The notes beneath the pieces were generated by a model that searched no databases, was not told the DNA's origin, and was given only the letters and a program-made list of their open reading frames with translations. From assembly GCF_029227915.1 (NCBI RefSeq), contig NC_079883.1, positions 23,994,001-24,058,000 on the forward strand: a DNA stretch of 64,000 bases, in the 5' to 3' direction. Of this stretch, positions 54,022 through 64,000 are shown one piece after another. The stretch's first letter is position 1. Each line of letters begins with the position of its first letter. Both the position numbers and the translations under genes were made by a program. Source of the stretch: Hydractinia symbiolongicarpus. Taxonomy: Eukaryota > Cnidaria > Hydrozoa > Anthoathecata > Hydractiniidae.

Positions 54022-54718
54022 GGTTTAGGTAAGATGTTCATATATGAACTTTCGGTTTCATTACGCCCTTGAAATTTTAAAAAGGACAAAACAACTTTTT
54101 GTTTAACTTCCACGATATTCTTTTAAAATATAGTAACTTTTTAAAAAAATATTTGATACAATAGCCTTCGCACGTCGCGCATTTATGCAGCTGGTGACGA
54201 GCTCGGAAGATTTTACCGCTCTTTGGTTCCGAGTCCTCGTCACCGCAACGATTAGGAAAGGCGAATAGCTTATATGGTAGCTTAGCGAGGGAAAACCGGT
54301 TTTGACCTCCACGACTTATTGTGAAAGTACAGGTGAAACACCCTAAGTGATGAATTCGCTACTTACAAAGGTTTACGTGACGCAAATCGCTACTTATGAA
54401 TATTTAAGCGTAAAAATTCGCTACTTTTAACTTAACTAAATACGTTGTGTTCGGCAACACATACGACCACTTTTTCGAATCCCGCCAACAAACTGCCCTT
54501 TCTCGGATATCGTCGCGCACATCCAACGCTGCTTCCGAAGTTAACTTTCAAAAGATGGCAGACCTTGACACGGTAAACAGGTTAAAAAGGTAAAAAGCGT
54601 GGTTTATTTTTTAATTTTAATATATAGCAGACATGCCAATATTAAGAATGTAAAAATAGTCAGATTCTACAATTAATATCTCTTGTGTGCCTCACCTTTG
54701 CATATTTTACATTACAGT

Positions 54719-54966
54719 ATCTCACAAATATCGAGGGATGTACCCTGTCTATTATTTCCAGGAGGAGCAATGGCTTAAGATGGAAAGTCCTAGAGTATTT
54801 AATGCTCATTTTGAGCTAGGCTAATTTTGAGCTAATTTCCCTTACATGGGAAATTGGGGAGATGGTCACATTTACTCGCCCATGTTGAATCGCCATCAAA
54901 AGGAATTGAACCTCCGTCTCTCGCACAGAGTACGAGAGCTATAACCACTAATCTACGGTGGCACAA
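54719..54966 (-). mobile_element. tRNA-derived SINE
   Basis: Read on the minus strand, it starts with a tRNA-like head (54962 to 54891), followed by about 170 bp of body ending TCGATATTTGTGAGATACTG. A second, head-less copy of the 3' part lies at 53436-53498. Head plus shared tail is the structure of a tRNA-derived SINE moved by LINE machinery. Confidence 0.65.
54891..54962 (-). tRNA. tRNA-like SINE head (probable tRNA pseudogene)
   Basis: 72 nt that fold as a cloverleaf: acceptor arms GCCACCG / TGATGGC (one mismatch), A box TAGATTAGTGG, anticodon stem CTCGT / GCGAG, and a perfect B box GGTTCAATTCC. The anticodon loop reads ACTCTGT, so position 33 is C instead of the near-universal T and the apparent anticodon is TCT. 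That, and the SINE body attached, argue against a working tRNA. Confidence 0.6.
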
Positions 54967-55020
54967 GCTTAAGATTAGGTAAACTTTGACTATTATTTTA
55001 TATAAACTACATTTAATGTT

Positions 55021-55024
55021 CTAC
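55021..55024. repeat. Ginger target-site duplication, left (CTAC)
   Basis: CTAC directly before TGTTCCGTACGA; repeated at 61615-61618 after the right terminus. Confidence 0.8.
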
Positions 55025-55125
55025 TGTTCCGTACGAAATTGACCCGTTGTACGAGGTTGGTCACTTTTCGCGCTTGTACGAAGATGGGCATTTTTGTACG
55101 AAAATGGGCATTACAATTGCTGTAC
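55025..55125 (+). repeat. Ginger left terminal region
   Basis: TGTTCCGTACGAAATTGACC, then three further GTACGA-type motifs (GTACGAGGTTGG, GTACGAAGATGG, GTACGAAAATGG). The right terminal region (61515-61614) has the same motifs in inverted order. Confidence 0.8.
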
Positions 55126-55247
55126 AAAAATTAGGCAACGAATAATTTGGTTTAGAAATGAATATCTAAACATTGTTAATTACATTCAGTAAACATGATA
55201 ATATCTTAAATATTCTCTGAACGTTAATTTTTGACAATTATCTGATG

Positions 55248-56285
55248 ATTGTACCAACATCGTACAACTTAAATAACTGTGTACGAGGTTGGGCCTACTT
55301 CACTTCTTCTACTTAACTTGAATTTTTTTTATCCATACCAACTTCGTACAACTTAAATAACTGTGTACGAGATTGGGCCAACGTCACTTCTTCTACTTAA
55401 CTTGAATTTTTTTTTAACCATACCAACTTCGTACAACTTAAATAACTGTGTACGAGGTTAGGCCTACTCCACTTCTTCTACTTAAACTTGAATTTTTTGA
55501 TCCATACCAACTTCGTACAACTTAAATAACTGTGTACGAGGTTGGGCCTACTTCACTTCTTCTACTTAACTTGAATTTTTTTTATCCATACCAACTTCGT
55601 ACAACTTAAATAACTGTGTACGAGATTGGACCAACGTCACTTCTTCTACTTAACTTGAATTTTTTTTATCCATACCAACTTCGTACAACTTAAATAACTG
55701 TGTACGAGGTTAGGCCTACTTCACTTCTTCTACTTAAACTTGAATTTCTTGATCCATACCAACTTCGTACAACTTAAAAAACTGTGTACGAGGTTGGGCC
55801 TACTTCACTTCTTCTACTTAAACTTGAATTTTTTGATCCATACCAACTTCGTACAACTTAAAAAACTGTGTACGAGGTTGGGCCTACTTCACTTCTTCTA
55901 CTTAAACTTGAATTTTTTGATCCATACCAACTTCGTACAACTTAAAAAACTGTGTACGAGGTTGGGCCTACTTCACTTCTTCTACTTAAACTTGAATTTT
56001 TTGATCCATACCAACTTCGTACAACTTAAAAAACTGTGTAGGAGGTTGGGCCTACTTCACTTCTTCTACTTAAAGTTGAATTTTTTGATCCATACCAACT
56101 TCGTACAACTTAAAAAACTGTGTACGAGGTTGGGCCTACTTCACTTCTTCTACTTAAACTTGAATTTTTTGATCCATACCAACTTCGTACAACTTAAAAA
56201 ACTGTGTACGAGGTTGGGCCTACTTCACTTCTTCTACTTAACTTGAATTTTTTTTTATCCATACCAACTTCGTACAACTTAAAAC
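55248..56285 (+). repeat. 84-bp subterminal tandem array, about 12-13 units
   Basis: Each unit carries CCATACCAACTTCGTACAAC and TGTGTACGAGGTTGGGCC, so the terminal motif occurs twice per unit in opposite directions. Units near the outer end are 84-86 bp and differ slightly; the inner ones are almost identical. The long open frame at 55740-56246 (unit NFLIHTNFVQLKKLC...) exists only because 84 is divisible by three and is not a gene. Confidence 0.95.
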
Positions 56286-56307
56286 ACCAAGAAACAGATG
56301 AAGACTA

Positions 56308-59300
56308 CTATATATTATCATTTATGGTCTTTACATCGCTTTTTTTATTTACTCTATCAATAATTTCCACCAACAAAAACTGAATGCGGTTTAGGGATAA
56401 TCTCCCTACATCGAATTCGCACGGGTACTTCATCCGAATGTAATTGGTGATGACTCCAGTTGGCTCTGCAATGTTCGAATGACGCATCAGTTTTTGATAA
56501 AATTGAGGATGTTTTTTCGCCAGTATTTCGTTATAAAATGCTTGATACTTGCTACCAGAACGTTTAATCAAAAGTAGTGGATTTACTTCAGGCAGCTTCG
56601 ATTGTTGTACCAGGTAGTCCAGGGTACCGTTTTTGTATAATAATGGCAAAAACTCTCTCCTCCATTGCCTCTCCCTTTCTTCTTCGTCTTCTACTTCTTT
56701 CTCTATTAAAGGAAAGTAATCGTTGTATAACTATCTCATTATTATTATGAAATTGTTTGCGATCAGGCTTATAATTAATTTTTAAATACCTGCTTCTCTT
56801 TGTTGTTGACGCTGCTGGAAATCTGGAATATAAGTTAAAAAAGAAAACTGATAGTACATGTTAATTATACAATTTAAGCTTTACTGACCTTTTTTTGCAA
56901 TATGTAAACATAGATCGCAAAACCAGTCCCCTAAGGGTTTTACAGCCAATTTGGAGCATTTAAAATGACACCAGACAAGACAGCGATCGCATGCAATTGA
57001 TCTTCCTTTTCCAATTTTTCGTCTGCAATGACTGCATTTCCACAAAGGCGCATGTTTTTTTTCCTGTATCGTTGCTGCCATTTTGCTGTATGCTTTTTTG
57101 GAGCAGAAATCCCTAACTAGCGTTATATCAACCAACTCATCCACCACAGTTTCTGGCACCTCAGACGGAGATCTCAGATTATCCAATTGGACCGAGCTGT
57201 TTCCATACACAGATTCTTTAGCAATTTCAATTTGCGTAAAACAGGATAATATGAAGATAGATTTTTCTTCATCATTCATATCTTTAAACGCAACTGGTTC
57301 AGCACCGTCCTCTGATTCGTCGGCCATTACAGTAGCTATTTTTATATAAAAAAAGGATATAATGAAATTGTCGTCTGTTTTTGTAGTTTATCTCTGTTTG
57401 CGGAAAAAAATGTCTTACCAGTTTCGGGTAACTGTATGTTATCGTTTTGGCTACTTTCAAGCTCGTCCGTTGGTGCTGTTGGTGCTAAAATTAAAAAAAA
57501 GGATATAGTAGGTATAAATTGTACTAAAAATAAATGTAATCCTTTCAAAAATATTGATATTAGGATAGATACCTTTCATATCTGCGAGTTGTTGTGTCGC
57601 AAGGAACAAGCAATATGTTGGGGTATAACCCGGAAAACATTCTTTGAGTGAAGTTTTTCCTATAACATCCAACATACCATCATAGAATAACCATACGCCA
57701 TTGAACCTGATTTTTGCGGTGTAATGCGATCCCTTCCATAGTGTGATTGCAACCAACTCATATCTTAAAAAAAATTACGTGGTTAAAGGATATATCAATA
57801 TACGTCTCATTCTATAAATGTTCAGAAGGCCTCTTTCAAAGTTAAAAAACATCCAAACCGAACTTAAGATCTTCTTTGGCCTCGATAATACCTATTTCCT
57901 TGATTTGTGGAAAACCGAATGTGTAATTGTTCGGGAATGGTAGCCATGTCTATTGGGTCAATATCGCCTGCAACATCAACAACTAATAGTTGAGGAAGCT
58001 TTTTAAAAAATCGGGCCTTGTATTTTCTGTTTCCATTACAATATCTGTTCTTTATCCTATGGAAACAATAACATAATTAAAAAAATTAATAACTTTTAAC
58101 ATCGAATACGAACATATTGGCGTACTATTTACCCTGTTGTTATGTTTTCGTCGACGAAAGAAAACTCGTCAGATATGTTCTGATTTACTTTCTTTCCACA
58201 AACTGACGTTGTTGCTTCAAGAAACCACTTTTGGACATCATGGACAAATGAACTTTTCACCGTTGCCGAAGGAAATGTGTTGAAGCAGGCTCTCGATTGT
58301 TTCATGCTACAATGCGGACTGTTGCAAGCTGACTCCACAATATGTTCCATGAATGGCGCAACGAAGTTTTTTATTATACATTCGTATTCTGCGCCAAAAA
58401 ATGACAAGCATTGGTTGGTTGGTGTTATTCTTCGATAAATAGCAGTATGAAGTTTAGCAGCTTCATAAGCACCGTTTTTCACAAACGTAAAAAGCTGTTG
58501 TATGTTTTTGTCGGTAACTTCATCTGTTATACTTGGTCTCGTTACTATAACTGCTTTTAACACTGCCATCCACGTATCTAAAGCGCAAGTGTTATGGAAT
58601 GTGATCGTTTCGTTCTCGTATTTAATTGAACCACCAAAGTTAGGTAGAAGTTGACGTAACTTGCTTCCGTCTGAGTGTAGTATCTGGTTTTCCTCAGATA
58701 TGTTGTCGTTGTGCATGCCGCGATTCACACATGTTGAATAGTCACCTTGATGACAACGTGAAGTGCAATCCAGTGATGCCAAAAAACATTTGCACTGCTT
58801 GTTCTTACATTGTCCTTTTCGACATCTGCAAAATACTGTTGGAAATTTGTTGATTTTCCGAACAGCTTCTGACAAAGATATTTCATCAACCGAAGGATAC
58901 TTACATCTTACTGGTTGAGGGTACAGCTGCAACGCGGATGCCGTGTAACGCCGTTGAATTGTGCCTTCACTACAGAGGAGTTTATATGTTGGTTGGTTAC
59001 CACCTGATTTGTGTACAATCACACATGGCAATCTTTTTAAATCCGAAGATGTTCTAAGACCTTTTGGAATTGTCAAAGAAACATTATCCCCTTCCAGGAA
59101 ATCAGCAACTTTAATTCTTTTTCCATTGCTGTACTTTCTACGCATCATTTCTGCGTTTCTTACACCCTCCTCCACAACATTTTGTCTGAGTTTTTGTCTT
59201 TTCGGACATGTTGTTTCAAACTCATCTTCCGAACAATCCGATAATTTTCTTGTACTTGGGTGCTTTAAAAAATCCACAGTTTCAGCATTTTCAAAATCTT

Positions 59301-60934
59301 GTGCACCATTTTCTTCCATTTCTTCTATGATATCTTGAACAATATCCTCTTCCACTGACCGTACACTTGAAGAAATTTGACCCAAACCATTTGGCTTCTG
59401 GCCAAAAACAATTTCGTAAGGTGTTTTTTTCACACTCCTCACCATTGAAGCATTCATGATAACTAAAACAGAAGTAATAGCGTGAATAAAATAGCTGCAA
59501 GATTCAAGAAAAGTTATTTGGGAACACGGCATAATAAGACTATCGTGACATATAAATATAATTCTTGACCCCAGAGAGAGCTCTTTGAGATGAATTTGAA
59601 GATATTTGGGGACGAGAATGATATAGATATAACTACATTTACATTGAATCTCTGGAAGCCACTCTGACCACGTTGAAGTTTGGGACTCTTTTTCTCTTGC
59701 ACTAATCATCACTTGGATGGTGTTATTTCCTTGTTCAACCAGACCTTGAGATTGCGAGTGGCGCGGTTTCCCATGAACAAATGACACCTCACCCGGCCAT
59801 ATCACGGCTACAGCATCCATTACGTGATTGATAAATTCGGCACCGTTATCAGAGTGCAAAATTTTTGGTAACCCAAAAGTCGCTAAAAAACTTCTAAAAA
59901 AGTTTGAAGCAAATTCATTTGCTGATTTCCCTTTCATTGGAAATAATATCCTGAATTTGCTAAAATGGTCCACGACATGGCCAATGTAGTTGTAATCGGC
60001 ATCTGGTTTGGATAACATAGCAATCAGATCGATCTAAAGAAAGACATGTATAATGTAACAAAAAAACTACTAACTAGCACAAACAAAGTGAAAAAGTATT
60101 AAAAATACCTGTACACGCTGTAAGAATCCTGTAGTGATAATCGGCTTCAATGGAGCTTTCTTTATTTGACTGGATTTCAGACAGCAAGTTGTGCAAAGCT
60201 TTATATAAGCACCAACAGCGTCTCTAGTAACGTTATCATAGGTGCGTGCTATCTAAAATTGTTAGCAATTAAAAATCAGTGACACACCCATATTCCGTGG
60301 ACTCTTACTTTCAAACGAGGTTTGTTCGAAGAATCTAATACCTTTTCAAACGTTTTATGAACCCCTTGGTGACCAACTTCTTGGCGGTGTACTCTATTGA
60401 TAATGTGAAACATCTGTCGGTCTGTTGCTACGCGACGATATTTTCCCAGAGGAGAATCGCCCTAAAATACCGTAAAATTATTTGAGTTGGCAATTTTATA
60501 AACCTTCTTTCTTAAGAACTTAAGCTCATAAGAACATCTAGACCGAAGCTATCCAAAAATTGAGAACACCATATGACCATGCCGAGCCTGAAACAAAATT
60601 TCTTAAAAGTAGAAATGTTTATAAAAAAAATAATTGTGACTTTAGTTTTTCCAAAATTAGATATATATAAAAATGTTCTTACATCGGGAAATGGAGAGCA
60701 CAAAACATCCGATATACCAAGTGTAGGATAACTCATCACTTGGAATTTTTTTCTTCGCAATTTTCTTTTCATAGCACGTGGAACGTTGTCTATTCTTCCA
60801 CATAGAAAATCTACCATTGTTTTATAAGTCTGTTCGGGCATTATTACGGAATTCCGTTTAGTCCTTTCAACTTCCAACCATTCCTGAAATTTTTCTTCCA
60901 TGTATCTCTTTTCAGTCTCCATTGTGCTGAACAT
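56308..60934 (-). CDS. Ginger1-type transposase with integrase core and PHD finger, 11 exons, 1188 aa
   Basis: Exons (minus): 60683-60934, 60309-60461, 60109-60252, 59643-60033, 58133-59462, 57892-58056, 57573-57763, 57419-57484, 56889-57335, 56790-56822, 56308-56702. Phases agree at every junction (3567 nt). Order: charged N-terminus; HHCC zinc domain (VHRQEVGH ... LCTTC); integrase core with D in VQIDLIAML, D in LHSDNGAEF and E in SQGLVEQGN; a Cys-rich CXC-like motif (FCRCRKGQCKNKQCKCF); a domain with CALDTWMAVLK; a WKGSHYTAKIRFNGVWLFYDG segment; a PHD finger (WKCSHCRRKIGKG, CDRCLVWCHFKCSKL, WFCDLC); and a charged C-terminus. The catalytic triad is complete. It performs integrase-type transposition. 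The host-derived genes GIN1 and KRBA2 belong to the same superfamily. The start could also be the ATG at 60922. Confidence 0.85.
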
Positions 60935-61514
60935 AAAAACACGCGTTAAAAGTTTCAATGTAAATTTAAAATGTGCGTTCGAAAAAGCACTCAAAAAGGA
61001 TTCGAAATTTACCTACCTTTTCCTTTATCGAAATAACTTAAAAGGTTAGAAAAAATAATATTGAAATTTTTTGTGTTCTTCTCCGTTCTCACTCAATTAT
61101 TAACAAAACTATGTTTACAAAAACAGTTTCGTACAAGCCACGCAAAGGCACTGGGGACAAGGGTGATTTACAGGTTTTTCGCACGAAAATTCAATATAGC
61201 ATTAGAATTCAAAGGTCACTACCATAAGGTTAATAAAAGAAATCAATAACAATATCATACCTGATATAACCTTATTTGAATCAAAGAGATCAAATTTATA
61301 CTTACGAGCACTAGTACCATTTTTCAAAAACATCATTGTTTATTCCCTGTTAATATAAAACAAAGTATAAATATATATATACATATTAGCATTTTTCCAA
61401 AGAGGCATCCAAATCGTAAAACAAATGTCTTTTTTGCAAATGACTTAAAAGAAAAAAAGATATTTCAAAAAAGTTATTATTTTATTATAAAAGTTTCATT
61501 TTTTGACGATATTC

Positions 61515-61614
61515 GCCGCTGTACGAAGATGGTCAGTTTTGTACGAGGATGGTCACTCTCAGCGCTACGGCAAAAAAGCCCAACTTCGTACAATGAATGA
61601 CATCGTACGGAACA
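61515..61614 (-). repeat. Ginger right terminal region
   Basis: Contains GTACGAAGATGGTCAG, GTACGAGGATGGTCAC and CAACTTCGTACAATG, and ends CATCGTACGGAACA before the CTAC duplication. Confidence 0.8.
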
Positions 61615-61618
61615 CTAC
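61615..61618. repeat. Ginger target-site duplication, right (CTAC)
   Basis: Second copy of the 4-bp target, immediately after GGAACA. Confidence 0.8.
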
Positions 61619-63478
61619 AGCGTTTTTGCTGTCAGACATAAAGCGACCCTAAAATCCCTTTAAGTAGATTTGGCATCTTAAAACTTTGTGACTAATTCTT
61701 CTTCACAATCATTTTTCTGAAAATCTCCCTTTGACCCTTCAATATTAACTTCACCTATCCAAAGAGGGTGTCGATAAGCCACAAACGTCCGCATATATAT
61801 ATACAGGCAATTCAGGCGACTTACCATATATGTATGGTTAACGTACCATATATGTATGGTTGTTATATAATTTTATCACGTACACAACTTACCCATGCCT
61901 ACAGAGGCAAAATGGTAACCGAACTGCCAAAGAATCGACAAGTTTCTTGGTCTGGATGAATGCAGGAATCTTTTTGGAATTATTTTACATTGATTTTAAA
62001 AATTTTTTAAGGCAAATGCTGCTTAATTGGAAAAAAATATTCTTTTAAGCAGGAGTACGAGATGGCATGTTCAAAATCGAAAGTCTCCCGCTCAAAACAG
62101 GAGGGTTGGAACATATGGGAATGTCCCGTGTAGTACCACACTTTCAGTTGAGGGAAAACATTTTTCATTCAGAAGGTCATTAATGAAAGTAGTATAGGCT
62201 TGGTGCAGCATAGCATCTAGACTTAAAATTCATGCAACCTGATGTTAGGATGAAATGTGTACATGACACAAAAGCACAAATAAACATAAAGTAATAAAAA
62301 AAAGACAGAAGAAACCACAACAAGCACGCATTTTATTCTCAATTCCCTGTGATTGAGGTTCAACGAGATAGAGGTTCAGGCACATATGATTTTTTTTTAT
62401 TTCTGTTGTTAGGGTAAGCATTTTTCATGGTTTTATTAAATCTGTTTTTATTTCATTTTTTATTTCTTCTATAGGGGATATTTTCAAGGGGGGAAAAGTA
62501 ATTTCTTTTCAGTGTCAGTAACTCATTAGCAAGGCTGTGATCTCATTTTCTAGTAAAGGTGCCTGATCTAAAGTTTGTGAAACATTAAAATTGACGTTTC
62601 ACACATATATACTGTGTTTATTTCTATCGAGTGGGTAACATTTAAAAAAAGTCAAAAATCTAAAAAAAGAATATCTCATTGTCAATACCTCGGAACGTTA
62701 TGAAACTATAAAATATATATACTTGGAACTGCGTATGAAAATGCTAAAATCTGACCCCCTGAAAATGATCAAAATTGATAACTAATTTTCACAAAATCTG
62801 TAAAGTATCATGAATCTTTTTATTTTATCTTTTATAGTACCTATAAAGTGTACTCTCTAAATCAATTTGCCTTACCTTGTTTAATTCAGGGTGTAATCCA
62901 GGAAAGTTACGCAAAATTTGTGCATTTTAAAATTTTTGCTTTTTCTTGTATTTTTAAAGCACTTGTACCCAGATCTCTTCAAATTATTTTATTGAAACAA
63001 AGTTTTTTTTCATTATTCCTAAGTTTGTATATTATCGCTGATTTTAAATCATCATCCCCTAGATACTAAAGTTATCCAAAAGATAAGGCTCTAAAGTAAT
63101 CCAAAAATTTGTTTTATGTTTTCAGCAGCACATATCACTTGTGACTCCATTTTGGTCACATGAATTTTTCCTTTAATTTTAATAAATTTGCAGACATCAA
63201 AGTACCTAATTTCAAAGATTATTAAATTGACTATAAATCATTATTAAATTTTGAACCTTAAAATTTTGGAATTTTTTTTGTGTAAAGTGGTAATACCACC
63301 TTACACAAAAAAATTCCAAAATTTTGAAACATAACTCAAAACAAAGAGGATACCCTAGCTGACGGCTTTACAGAAATTACTCTGTTTTTGTAAATTTATT
63401 TCTTTTTACTTATTTATTCAGAATTCAAAATTATTCTTTTTCATTCAGTTTGTCTTGAACGCACATGCTTTTTTGTAG
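61619..63478. other. host intergenic or intronic region
   Basis: AT-rich. Holds a short direct repeat CCATATATGTATGGT (about 61825 and 61847) and a strong hairpin at 63259-63327. No exon recognised before 63479. Confidence 0.55.
63259..63327. repeat. long hairpin (about 31-bp arms)
   Basis: AAAATTTTGGAATTTTTTTT ... GTGG, short centre TAATA, then the reverse complement (CCACCTTACACAAAAAAATT...). It has one or two mismatches. Foldback remnant just upstream of the last exon. Confidence 0.85.
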
Positions 63479-63744
63479 GTGTAAATAAGAAAAGTAAACG
63501 CAGCATGGACACTTTGATTGATGGTATTGTTGCTGCTGTGGTAACAACCAACTTTAGGAAGACTGTGGCATGTGATGAACTAGTTATAACTCAAGTAAAA
63601 AAGAGGGTACGCTCAGAAGCTATGACTCTTTTTAAGCAACATAAAAGCCATCTAGACATCATTTTGAATTTAAAGGAGAGATTGCAAGCTATTTACCATG
63701 GTGAAAAGCTTTTGTGTGATACTATGCGAAAGAAACCAGCAAAG
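63479..63744 (+). CDS. single internal exon of an unrecognised gene
   Basis: Acceptor TTTTTTGTAG at 63478 and donor GTAAGA after 63744. The open frame reads VNKKSKRSMDTLIDGIVAAV, then helical, basic sequence (VITQVKKRVRSEAMTLFKQH, LNLKERLQAIYHGEKLLCDT) ending RKKPAK. It begins in phase 1 and ends in phase 0. The partner exons lie outside the window or were not found. There is no domain I know. The helical Lys/Arg-rich content fits a nuclear protein or a domesticated transposon ORF. Confidence 0.5.
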
Positions 63745-63872
63745 GTAAGAAAATTATTTGTAAACAATAAAAACCTTTGGAAAAATTAATTTTTTATTAA
63801 CCTGGAATTTTTTAGAATGTCTTATTTCCATTAGGTTGCAAAAGAAATTGGGAAATTTAGGAAGCAATTATA

Positions 63873-64000
63873 TCATCATTCTCATCATCATTCTCGGCTT
63901 AACGTCCGTTTTCCATGCTAGCATGGGTTGGACGGGGTATATTAATGACCCTCTTTCATTCTGATCTAGACTGTGTTAGATCTAAACTCAACCTCCTCTG
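63873..64000. repeat. dispersed repeat at the window end
   Basis: Begins with ATCATCATT-type short repeats, followed by CGGCTTAACGTCCGTTTTCC and the palindromic core CCATGCTAGCATGG. I remember very similar sequence from repeats widespread in marine invertebrates, including molluscs and cnidarians, but cannot name the family. It continues past the end of the window. Confidence 0.5.

Larger units (their letters stand above)
52651..54718. other. intergenic with repeats
   Basis: Contains a truncated SINE tail (53436-53498), a foldback MITE (53923-54021), a CCCTGGGACAGGG repeat end near 53600 and a GATA-type short repeat (53402-53417). No gene recognised. Confidence 0.55.
55025..61614. mobile_element. 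complete Ginger1-like DNA transposon, 6590 bp
   Basis: Termini TGTTCCGTACGA (left) and the inverted TCGTACGGAACA (right), flanked by the 4-bp duplication CTAC. Both ends carry repeated GTACGARGWTGG motifs. Inside is one minus-strand transposase gene with integrase core and PHD finger, the hallmark content of Ginger1 elements (integrase-type cut-and-paste transposons with 4-bp target duplications, described by Bao, Kapitonov and Jurka). All 11 exons read through without a stop and splice phases match, so the copy looks young. Confidence 0.88.

Noticed and set aside
54891-54962. Functional arginine tRNA gene
   Set aside because: C at position 33, an acceptor mismatch and the attached SINE body argue for a tRNA-derived repeat.
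55740-56246. Open frame with a 28-residue repeat (NFLIHTNFVQLKKLC...)
   Set aside because: It lies wholly in the 84-bp subterminal array of the Ginger element and is open only because the unit length is divisible by three.
59464-59642. Open stretch within the long transposase ORF read as protein
   Set aside because: Good donor and acceptor sites remove it in frame, and the retained translation interrupts the integrase domain, so it is treated as an intron.

Overview
This window looks like animal nuclear DNA, most likely from a cnidarian and plausibly a hydrozoan. It is strongly AT-rich. Its host genes are split by GT-AG introns and encode secreted PAN/EGF and AbfB-type proteins. Between them lie a Polinton, a Ginger-type transposon, a tRNA-derived SINE and many small foldback repeats. 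The species call is inference. The window falls into a left host part (1-17476), a complete virus-like Polinton (17477-34246) and a right host part (34247-64000) carrying a complete Ginger1-like transposon (55025-61614).

Left part. Positions 1-1070 hold two compact minus-strand ORFs with a palindromic AT-rich leader, perhaps the edge of another virus-like insertion. Next come a three-exon secreted PAN-EGF gene (3355-6920), a tandem duplication of its upstream region and first exon whose signal peptide is broken by a net 28-nt deletion (10469-10779), and a four-exon secreted protein with two AbfB domains (14226-16815).

Polinton. The element is about 16.77 kb, bounded by inverted repeats of about 280 bp and the duplicated target TTTTGG. 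All its reading frames are open. The left half is morphogenesis: a penton-like minor capsid protein, a double-jelly-roll major capsid protein, a packaging ATPase and several small membrane or coiled-coil proteins. The right half is replication and integration: a DD35E integrase, two small SAP-like proteins (one ending in an MDM2-type RING) and a 1415-aa protein-primed DNA polymerase B. Most gene blocks end in a perfect or near-perfect hairpin (GTTAC/GTAAC or CTTTAC/GTAAAG arms). The RING and polymerase genes share an upstream cassette, an early-promoter-like motif at the same distance from the ATG, and a nearly identical N-terminal module. I found no recognisable maturation protease.

Right part. 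A three-exon gene for a serine-rich intracellular protein (40339-47428) and a four-exon minus-strand gene for a small basic protein (49707-52650) are reconstructed from matching splice phases. A SINE with a tRNA-like head follows. The Ginger1-like element has 4-bp target duplications (CTAC) and one 11-exon gene for a 1188-aa transposase: HHCC zinc, DDE integrase core, Cys-rich CXC-like motif and PHD finger. Near one end is an 84-bp tandem array that repeats the terminal motif. The window ends in one exon of an unknown gene and a dispersed repeat.
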